Below are positions 57,948 to 64,000 of a stretch of 64,000 nucleotides of DNA, in pieces. Within the stretch, counting starts at the first letter, position 1. Each line of letters opens with the position of its first letter. Made by a program: the position numbers and the translations under genes. The notes beneath the pieces are model-generated. The model worked only from the letters and a program-made list of their open reading frames with translations. It searched no databases and was not told the DNA's origin. This stretch comes from Hyphomicrobiales bacterium (GTDB taxonomy: Bacteria; Pseudomonadota; Alphaproteobacteria; Rhizobiales; Beijerinckiaceae). The stretch spans positions 1 to 64,000 of the forward strand of contig RXIY01000016.1 in NCBI GenBank assembly GCA_003963405.1, read 5' to 3'.

Positions 57948-59437
57948 CAGGCCTCGCGCCACCAGGGTTGGGGGAAGTCGATCTTCGGCGCCGCCTGCTC
58001 CAGCGCCGCGGCGAGCGAAAACAGCGTCTCCTCATCGAAGGGACGGCCAATGAGCTGCAAGCCGAGCGGCAGGCCATTGGCGGCGATGCCGCCCGGCACG
58101 GCGACGCCCGGGAGACCCGCCATGTTCACTGTCACCGTGAAAACATCGTTGAGATACATTTCGACCGGATCGGTCGAGCCCTGTTCGCCTTGAGCGAAGG
58201 CGGTCGAAGGCGTCGCGGGCGTGAGCACCGCATCGACGCCGGCGGCGAAGGCCTGATCGAAATCGCGCTTGATGAGGCTACGCACCTTCTGCGCGCGCAC
58301 GTAATAGGCGTCGTAGTAACCCGCCGAGAGCACATAAGTGCCGATCATGATGCGTCGGCGCACTTCGGCGCCGAAACCCTCGGCGCGCGATTTCTCGTAC
58401 ATCTCCACAATGTCGCGGCCAGGCTCGCGCAAGCCGTAGCGGACGCCATCGTAGCGCGCGAGATTGGACGACGCCTCCGCGGGCGCGATGATGTAATAGG
58501 TCGGCAGCGCGTATTTCGTATGCGGGAGGGAAATCTCGACGATCTCCGCGCCCGCGTCCTTCAGCCAGGCGACGCCCTGATCCCACAGCGCCGCGATCTC
58601 GGCCGACATGCCGTCGAGGCGATATTCCTTCGGCACGCCGATGCGGCGCCCCTTCACCGAAGCGCCGACCGCCGCCTCGTAATCCGGCACCGGCGCATCG
58701 ACGCTCGTCGTGTCTTTCGGATCGTGGCCGGCCATGGAGCGCAGCATGATGGCGGCGTCGCGCACAGTGCGCGCGATCGGTCCGGCCTGATCGAGCGACG
58801 ACGCAAAGGCGACGATGCCCCAGCGCGAGCAGCGGCCGTAAGTCGGCTTGACGCCCACCGTGCCGGTGAACGCCGCCGGCTGGCGAATGGAGCCGCCCGT
58901 GTCCGTCGCCGTGGCGCCGAGACACAGATGCGCGGCGACCGCCGCCGAGGAGCCGCCCGAGGAGCCGCCCGGGACGATTTTCGCCCCGGGATCGTTCTTG
59001 CGCCGCCAGGGTGAAACGACAGGGCCAAAGGCGCTCGTTTCGTTCGACGAGCCCATGGCGAATTCGTCGAGATTGAGCTTGCCGAGCGTCACCGCGCCGT
59101 CGCGCAGCAGATTGGCGGAGACGGTCGACTCATAGGTGGGCGTGAAATTGCCGAGGATGCGGCTTGCAGCCGTCGTGCGCACGCCCTTTGAGCAATACAG
59201 ATCCTTGATGCCGAGCGGCAGCCCCTCGAGCGACCCGGCTTCGCCGCGCGAAAGCTTCGCGTCGCTCGCTTCGGCCTGCTTCAGCGCGAGTTCGGGCGTC
59301 TCGGTGATAAAGCAGTTCAGCGCGCGCGCCTGCTCCATCGCGGCAAGATGCGCCGTGGTCAGCTCGACCGCCGAGATTTTCTTCGACTTCAGCGCGTCGC
59401 GCGCGTCGGCGAGGGAGAGATGCGTCAGATCGGACAT
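57947..59437 (-). CDS. gatA: Aspartyl/glutamyl-tRNA amidotransferase subunit A
   Basis: Amidase of GatCAB. The Ser-Ser-Lys catalytic triad is in the amidase signature: [14 protein letters not shown] (Lys) and [18 protein letters not shown] then [13 protein letters not shown] (both Ser). Length is 496 residues. The [20 protein letters not shown] start is typical. gatC precedes it by 51 bases. Confidence 0.96.
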   Translation of the reverse strand: MSDLTHLSLADARDALKSKKISAVELTTAHLAAMEQARALNCFITETPELALKQAEASDAKLSRGEAGSLEGLPLGIKDLYCSKGVRTTAASRILGNFTPTYESTVSANLLRDGAVTLGKLNLDEFAMGSSNETSAFGPVVSPWRRKNDPGAKIVPGGSSGGSSAAVAAHLCLGATATDTGGSIRQPAAFTGTVGVKPTYGRCSRWGIVAFASSLDQAGPIARTVRDAAIMLRSMAGHDPKDTTSVDAPVPDYEAAVGASVKGRRIGVPKEYRLDGMSAEIAALWDQGVAWLKDAGAEIVEISLPHTKYALPTYYIIAPAEASSNLARYDGVRYGLREPGRDIVEMYEKSRAEGFGAEVRRRIMIGTYVLSAGYYDAYYVRAQKVRSLIKRDFDQAFAAGVDAVLTPATPSTAFAQGEQGSTDPVEMYLNDVFTVTVNMAGLPGVAVPGGIAANGLPLGLQLIGRPFDEETLFSLAAALEQAAPKIDFPQPWWREA

Positions 59438-59488
59438 CGAGTCTCTTTATATATCGGAAGCGGGAGGCTGTGTGGCTTCGGGCGCGCG

Positions 59489-59776
59489 CTACTCGATCAC
59501 CTTGGGAACGACGAAATAGTGATCCTCGCGCGCCGGCGCATTGGCAAGAATGTCATCGGCGATGCCGCCATCCGTCACAACGTCCGCGCGCTTCTTCATC
59601 TGCATCGGAAGAACGGAGGCGATAGGCTCCACGCCCTCGACATCGACCTCGCCGAGCGTCTCGACAAAGGAGAGAATGGCGTTGAGTTCGCCGCGCAGAC
59701 GCTCGACCTCGTTCCCGTCGACGGCGATGCGCGCGAGATGGGCGATGCGGCGTACCACCGCGGAATCGACAGACAT
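59489..59776 (-). CDS. gatC: Aspartyl/glutamyl-tRNA amidotransferase subunit C
   Basis: A 95-residue helper subunit of Gat[23 protein letters not shown] and [20 protein letters not shown], then [20 protein letters not shown], match GatC. It leads the gatC-gatA-chorismate mutase unit. Confidence 0.95.
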   Translation of the reverse strand: MSVDSAVVRRIAHLARIAVDGNEVERLRGELNAILSFVETLGEVDVEGVEPIASVLPMQMKKRADVVTDGGIADDILANAPAREDHYFVVPKVIE

Positions 59777-59914
59777 GGGAGAGCTCCGCCGGTTGAAACT
59801 GTCACGGCGCTATAGCAGCCGAAGACGGCGGGGCGCAATGCGGGCGCGCCGCCAAGGCCGCGTTTGCCCGCCCGGGGCGGTTTATCCCTGACGATGGGCA
59901 TGGTAGCGCGAGGC

Positions 59915-60391
59915 ATGACCAGCATAGACACCACGCTCGAGGATCTGGCGCGCGCGCTGCCGTCGCGCGGCCGACTCATGGGCCTCGATCTCGGAACCAA
60001 GACGATCGGCCTCGCGCTCTCCGATGTGGAGCGGCGGCTCGCCTCCCCGCTCGACACCATCCGCCGCGTCAAGTTCTCGCAGGACGCCGAGGCGCTCCTG
60101 AAGCGCGCGGCGGATTTCGAGGCTCAGGCGCTCGTCTTCGGCCTGCCGCTCAACATGGACGGCACGGAAGGTCCCCGCGCCCAGGCGACCCGCGCCTTCA
60201 TGCGCAATCTGCGCAAGCTCACCCCCCTGCCCTTCGCCTTTTGGGACGAGCGTCTCTCCACGGCGGCGGTGACGCGCGACCTCATCGCACAGGATGCGTC
60301 CCGCGCCAAACGCGCCGAGGTCGTCGACCGCATGGCCGCGGCCTATATTCTGCAAGGTGCGCTCGACCGGCTGGCAAGATTGGGAATTTAA
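59915..60391 (+). CDS. ruvX: Holliday-junction resolvase-like protein RuvX
   Basis: RuvX (YqgF) is an RNase H-fold nuclease involved in pre-16S rRNA processing. LMGLDLGTKTIGLALSDVER, LVFGLPLNMDGTEGPRA and PFAFWDERLSTAAVTRD give the conserved acidic sites. Length is 158 residues from the ATG at 59915; upstream ATGs at 59894 and 59900 are also in frame. It is divergent from gatC. Confidence 0.93.
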   Translation: MTSIDTTLEDLARALPSRGRLMGLDLGTKTIGLALSDVERRLASPLDTIRRVKFSQDAEALLKRAADFEAQALVFGLPLNMDGTEGPRAQATRAFMRNLRKLTPLPFAFWDERLSTAAVTRDLIAQDASRAKRAEVVDRMAAAYILQGALDRLARLGI

Positions 60392-60547
60392 GCGGAAAGT
60401 CAAAGACTTCCGGTGGATGCACGAGATCGCGCCGCCGGTCGCCGTTACGGCTTTCCGTACTTGACTTCCCTAGACTGTGCTCTAAGACGGTTACACCTTA
60501 CGGTTGAGATCAAGCTGCGGCAGAGACAGATCGACGGAGGCAAGTTC

Positions 60548-60784
60548 ATGGCCCGAACACCTGCCACAGGAGCCACGCCATCGCAGGCGTCGACGCCCGC
60601 GCGCCGCGCCGAGGAGGACGCCGCGGCCATGGCGAGCTATATCGCGGACATGACCGCTGAACTCGCTCAGCTCGCGGCTCGCGCGGAGCTGCAAATGGTC
60701 GCGTATTTCCTCAATCTCGCTCGGGTCGAAGCGGAAATCCGCGCCCGCGAGATGGGGGGCGCTGTCATTCTTCGCGAGAATTGA
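60548..60784 (+). CDS. Conserved short hypothetical protein
   Basis: A 78-residue alpha-helical protein (SYIADMTAELAQLAARAELQ then MVAYFLNLARVEAEIRAR) with a Pro/Thr-rich start. No signal peptide or membrane helix. The ATG at 60548 has GGAGG seven bases upstream. It is a probable Rhizobiales-wide small protein by appearance only. It is convergent with dprA. Confidence 0.7.
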   Translation: MARTPATGATPSQASTPARRAEEDAAAMASYIADMTAELAQLAARAELQMVAYFLNLARVEAEIRAREMGGAVILREN

Positions 60785-60786
60785 GA

Positions 60787-62034
60787 CTAAAGCGCGCACA
60801 GGAGCGACACCGCATTGGCGCCATGCCGCTCGAGCCGGCCATCCAGATCGAGCTCCATGAGGGCGCCGTGCACGTCACGCGCGGCAAGACCCGTCAAACG
60901 GATGAGTTCATCCACCGGCACAGGCGCGGGACCGAGCAGCGCCAGGACGATCTCGCGCGCGTCTCCCGCCGGCGGGTTGTGCGTTGGGGCGGCCGCTCCG
61001 GTCGATTCACGAAGCTCGTATTCCGATGCCTCCGGGGCGCTTTCCTCGAAAGCGAATTCTCCTTGCGGCGCGGAGAGATCCAGCTCGTCGAACAAGGGCT
61101 CGACCTCCTCGCCGCTCATGGCCTCGTCGAGGAGCGCGCCCGGCGTCGCGGAACGGCCCTCGGCCAGCGCGTCGATGACATCCTCCGGCCTTGCGCACAG
61201 CGTCGCTCCCTGACGGAGAAGGTCGTTCGTCCCCTCCGCGCGCGGATCGAGCGGCGAGCCGGGCACGGCGAAAACCTCCCGCCCCTGTTCATTTGCGAAT
61301 CGGGCCGTGATCAGCGAGCCCGAGCGCCGCGCCGCCTCGATGACCACGGTGGCGCGACTGAGGCCGGAAATGATTCGGTTGCGGCGCGGAAAATCGCGCC
61401 CGCGCGGCTCCCACTCGATCGGCATCTCGGACACCACGAGCCCCTGCGCCGCGATATCGGCCACGAGCCGCTCATGCTCGGCGGGATAGGGCCGAGCCTG
61501 TCCGCCGGCCAGCACGGCGATCGTTCCCGTCTCCAGACTGGCGCGGTGCACGATGGCGTCGACGCCGCGCGCAAGGCCCGACACGACGACATGATCCGCG
61601 CGGCCGAGGCTGCGGGCCATCCGTTCTGCAAAGGCGAGCCCCGCCGCCGAGGCGTTGCGCGAGCCGACGAGCGCCACGGCGCTTCGCTGCGCCACGGCGG
61701 GATCGCCGCGAAGGGACAGCACGGGCGGCGCGTCGTGAATCTGGCGCAACAGCGGTGGGTAATCGGAATCTCCGGTCGTCACGAAGCGCACGCCCATGGC
61801 GGTCGCGGCGTCGATCTCCCGCAAGACGTCGTCGCGCTCGGCGATGCGAATCGTGCGGCCGCGCAACGTTTTCCTGGCGAGTTCGGGCAGCGCCTCCAGC
61901 GCCGCGCGCGCGCCGCCGAAGCGGTTGATCAGCTCCCGGAACGTGCGCGGCCCGATGTTTTCGCTACGGATCAGGCGCAGCCAATCGACGAGCTGCTCCT
62001 CGCTCAGATGCGCGCCCGTCCCCGCGTCCTTCAT
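60787..62034 (-). CDS. dprA: DNA-processing protein DprA
   Basis: Protects incoming single-stranded DNA during transformation and loads RecA. The Rossmann core has [40 protein letters not shown] and the signature [22 protein letters not shown]-terminal winged helix ([20 protein letters not shown]) closes it. At 415 residues it is full length. The ATG at 62032-62034 overlaps the plsY stop by four bases (ATGA). Confidence 0.95.
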   Translation of the reverse strand: MKDAGTGAHLSEEQLVDWLRLIRSENIGPRTFRELINRFGGARAALEALPELARKTLRGRTIRIAERDDVLREIDAATAMGVRFVTTGDSDYPPLLRQIHDAPPVLSLRGDPAVAQRSAVALVGSRNASAAGLAFAERMARSLGRADHVVVSGLARGVDAIVHRASLETGTIAVLAGGQARPYPAEHERLVADIAAQGLVVSEMPIEWEPRGRDFPRRNRIISGLSRATVVIEAARRSGSLITARFANEQGREVFAVPGSPLDPRAEGTNDLLRQGATLCARPEDVIDALAEGRSATPGALLDEAMSGEEVEPLFDELDLSAPQGEFAFEESAPEASEYELRESTGAAAPTHNPPAGDAREIVLALLGPAPVPVDELIRLTGLAARDVHGALMELDLDGRLERHGANAVSLLCAL

Positions 62035-62624
62035 GTCTTCTGACCTATGCGGCTTTCGGTCCCCGCGCGCAGCCGGGCGATGTTTTCGGCGTGTTTGCGC
62101 CACAGCAGCGCCGTCATCGCGCCGACGACGAAAGCCTCGCCGCCCTGCCCGACCACCAGCAGCAGCAGCGGCGCCGCGACGCTCGCGACGAGCGCCGAGA
62201 GCGACGAATAGCGGGTGATCGCCGCGACAGCGAGCCAGACGGCGCAGAAGGCCAGTCCCGCCGGCCAATAGAGTCCGAAGAGACAGCCGAGAAAGGTCGC
62301 GACGCCCTTGCCGCCCCTGAACTTCAGCCAGACGGGCGCAATGTGCCCGACGAAAGCGGCGAAGCCCGCGATCATCGCGCCCTCGGGCGAAAGCTTGGCG
62401 CCGATGAGCACGGCGGCCGTTCCCTTGAGCGCATCGAGCAGCAGGGTCGCGGCCGCGAGGTCCTTGCGACCGGTGCGCAGCACATTGGTCGCGCCGATGT
62501 TGCCGGAGCCGATGGAGCGGAGATCGCTCGTTCCGGCGACGCGCGTGAGCAGCAGACCGAAGGGAATCGAGCCGAGGAGATAGCCGATGGCGAGCGCGAG
62601 GGCGTCGGACAGGAAGGAGATCAT
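62031..62624 (-). CDS. plsY: Glycerol-3-phosphate acyltransferase PlsY
   Basis: Transfers an acyl group from acyl-phosphate to glycerol-3-phosphate, the first step of phospholipid synthesis. It is a 197-residue membrane enzyme with [34 protein letters not shown] and [12 protein letters not shown] as its three catalytic loops. dprA follows in a 4-base overlap. Its start overlaps a divergent small ORF by two bases. Confidence 0.95.
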   Translation of the reverse strand: MISFLSDALALAIGYLLGSIPFGLLLTRVAGTSDLRSIGSGNIGATNVLRTGRKDLAAATLLLDALKGTAAVLIGAKLSPEGAMIAGFAAFVGHIAPVWLKFRGGKGVATFLGCLFGLYWPAGLAFCAVWLAVAAITRYSSLSALVASVAAPLLLLVVGQGGEAFVVGAMTALLWRKHAENIARLRAGTESRIGQKT

Positions 62625-62793
62625 GACGGTTTACGCAAGCTCTGATCTTCGAGACACGCCGGCTGAAGCGCGGCGAATGCTAGCGGAGGCTCGGCAGGTG
62701 CGCAACAAGCACCCGGATGACGACGCCGCCGCCGCTCCTTCCTTGGCCAAGGCGTCGGGGGCAGACAAGCCTTTTTCCAAGAAACGATCATGA
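62623..62793 (+). CDS. Possible small soluble protein overlapping the plsY start
   Basis: A 56-residue ORF ([20 protein letters not shown] then [17 protein letters not shown]). AAGGAG is three bases upstream, but that site is formed by plsY codons on the other strand, so it may be chance. It has moderate coding-like composition and no recognised family. The two start codons overlap by two bases. Confidence 0.3.
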   Translation: MTVYASSDLRDTPAEARRMLAEARQVRNKHPDDDAAAAPSLAKASGADKPFSKKRS

Positions 62794-62854
62794 CGCTCCC
62801 GTTTTGCGGCCGAAAGCGATAAAGGACTATCTCGATTATTCCCGGACATGGCCC

Positions 62855-63913
62855 ATGAGCAACTCCGAGCGCAATTCCGAACGCAGACTCCGCCCGCGCG
62901 CGTTTCGCCTCGATGGCGACGAGACCGTCGCCTCGAAGCCCGCGCCGGAGGTGATAGAACCAGAAGTCGATGTTTTCGCCGAAGCGGTCGAACTCGTCGA
63001 AGGCGCGCCGGGCGGCGAGGAGGCCGTCGCGGCGGCTCGGGCCAAGGGCGTTCTCGATCGCTGGTTTCTCACCCCCGGCGGTCTGTTCCTGTCCGCGCTG
63101 AGCGGCCTTCTCACTCTGGCGGTGAGCGCATGGGCATGGAATCTCGTCGAGGACCTTTTCCGGCACTCCGCTTTTCTCGGCACAATCGGACTGGCGCTCG
63201 CGATCGCCGCCGCCGCCGCGGCGCTCGTCTTCATCGCGCGTGAAATCCGCTCGATCATGCTGCAAAATCGCGTCGCCAAACTCCACGCTGCTTTGGCGGG
63301 CGCGCGCGCGGCGAACGACGCAGAAATTGCGCGCGTCCATGTGCTGGAGCTTTGCGCGCTCTATGAGCAGCGCGTCGATCTCGCGCGGCCGCGCGCGCTC
63401 ATGAACGATTACGCAAAGCAGATCATCGACGGCAAGGATCTCGTCGACCTCGCCGAGCGCAATCTCGTCGCGCCGCTCGATGGGCAGGCGCGGCGCGAAA
63501 TCGCGGCGGCGGCGAAGCGCGTCTCTGTCGTGACGGCAGTGAGTCCCCGCGCCGTGCTGGATGTGATCTTCGTCGGCGGACAGGCGATCGTGCTCATGCG
63601 GCGCATTGCCGAAATCTATGGCGGGCGCCCCGGCCTGCTCGGATTTTTCAAACTCGCGCGCTCCGTCGGCGCGCATCTCGCCATCACCGGCACCGTGGCG
63701 GTCGGCGATACGCTACTCCAGCAGGTGCTCGGGCACGGCATCGCCGCGCGTCTCTCGGCCAAGCTCGGCGAGGGCGTGCTCAACGGCCTGCTCACGGCGC
63801 GCGTCGGGCTCTCCGCCATGGCGGTGTGCCGCCCCACCCCTTTCGTCACGGAGAAGCAGCCCGGCGTGAAAGACGTGGCGCCCTTCCTGTTCGGCGACAA
63901 AACCAAGGCCTGA
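62855..63913 (+). CDS. YcjF-family (DUF697, TIGR01620) membrane protein
   Basis: A 352-residue protein with an acidic/Arg N-terminal region (SERNSERRLRPRAFRLDGDE), a pair of transmembrane helices at about 85-140 (FLSALSGLLTLAVSAWAWNL and IGLALAIAAAAAALVFIARE), and a DUF697 C-terminal region (ISAVSPRAVLDVIFVGGQ-like block, as TAVSPRAVLDVIFVGGQAI). In most bacteria ycjF follows ycjX, a GTPase-like partner; no ycjX is adjacent here. Function is unknown. Confidence 0.83.
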   Translation: MSNSERNSERRLRPRAFRLDGDETVASKPAPEVIEPEVDVFAEAVELVEGAPGGEEAVAAARAKGVLDRWFLTPGGLFLSALSGLLTLAVSAWAWNLVEDLFRHSAFLGTIGLALAIAAAAAALVFIAREIRSIMLQNRVAKLHAALAGARAANDAEIARVHVLELCALYEQRVDLARPRALMNDYAKQIIDGKDLVDLAERNLVAPLDGQARREIAAAAKRVSVVTAVSPRAVLDVIFVGGQAIVLMRRIAEIYGGRPGLLGFFKLARSVGAHLAITGTVAVGDTLLQQVLGHGIAARLSAKLGEGVLNGLLTARVGLSAMAVCRPTPFVTEKQPGVKDVAPFLFGDKTKA

Positions 63914-63918
63914 CCCAT

Positions 63919-64000
63919 TTGAAGCTCACGACCTGGAACATCAATTCCGTTCGGCTGCGCATGCCGCTCGTGGCGCATTTCCTGAAAACGACGGCGCCCG
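63919..64000 (+). CDS. xthA: Exodeoxyribonuclease III, N-terminal fragment (runs off the window)
   Basis: The plus strand reads MKLTTWNINSVRLRMPLVAH then FLKTTAP, the conserved start of Xth-type AP endonucleases. The start is a TTG. It begins only three bases after the YcjF stop, hence co-transcription is likely. The rest lies beyond the window. Confidence 0.88.
   Translation, partial: MKLTTWNINSVRLRMPLVAHFLKTTAP

Overview
The window is GC-rich, tightly packed bacterial chromosome, almost entirely housekeeping genes with short intergenic gaps. Several features point to an alphaproteobacterium of the order Rhizobiales (Hyphomicrobiales): three CtrA-pathway genes (sciP, cpdR, rcdA), TTAA-N7-TTAA CtrA-type boxes, RcdA/DUF1465, DUF1036 and DUF459 families, a HisN-type histidinol phosphatase beside an N-formylglutamate amidohydrolase, and an Mg-type HemB. 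A methanotroph-like relative (Methylocystis/Methylosinus) is plausible, but the sequence alone does not prove the genus. I saw no tRNA, rRNA, prophage, IS element or CRISPR array.

Layout. 1-8.2 kb: the start of a tuf gene, a diguanylate cyclase, then a minus-strand series marC, recJ, rlpA, dacA-like, tmk, holB (the last three overlap by 4 bases each). 8.3-12.1 kb: an aldose-1-epimerase-like gene, cysK, mobA, and a thioredoxin/CcdA-like pair. 12.2-19.8 kb: sciP with a CtrA-like box, a flippase-like membrane protein, a Yip1 protein, then pgsA-moaD-moaE followed by a hybrid kinase, and doxX/nitroreductase/TPR genes. 20-28 kb: a degenerate acyl carrier protein, a broken Uma2 gene, ilvD, a CHASE3 hybrid kinase, gpsA, a phospholipase D-like nuclease, tsaD and a short-chain dehydrogenase. 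28-34 kb: a Kbp-like BON-LysM protein, GST, rlmJ, a secreted RNase T2 and envelope proteins, including an L,D-transpeptidase. 34-41 kb: gltB-gltD plus a tiny co-transcribed membrane protein. 41-46 kb: a peptidoglycan-binding protein, a heat-shock-controlled hsp20, a TlpA-like protein, a lipase-like hydrolase, hisN and an N-formylglutamate amidohydrolase. 46-50 kb: cpdR, rpmE, rcdA, a candidate small RNA, a small membrane protein, suhB, a GNAT gene and a cold-shock gene. 50-64 kb: pyk, DUF1036, an NADPH oxidoreductase-like gene, hemB, a histone-H1-like Lys/Ala repeat protein, gatB, gatC-gatA-chorismate mutase, ruvX, dprA-plsY, a YcjF-like protein and the start of xthA.

The most interesting stretch is 47.9-48.5 kb, between rcdA and suhB. 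It holds three TTAA/TTAG-N7-TTAA boxes. Two of them sit at the same distance from near-identical -10-like sequences. One would drive an 83-residue membrane protein. The other would drive an approximately 85-nt RNA ending in a strong terminator and carrying a CCUCCCU motif, which resembles the MmgR/suhB-motif small RNA family. With sciP and cpdR in the same window, this suggests a cell-cycle-controlled locus that includes a CtrA-dependent RNA. Other points worth a look are an acyl carrier protein that has lost its phosphopantetheine serine, a sigma32-like promoter with a possible ROSE-type leader before hsp20, a terminator-like hairpin in the tuf leader, and an internally deleted Uma2 gene.
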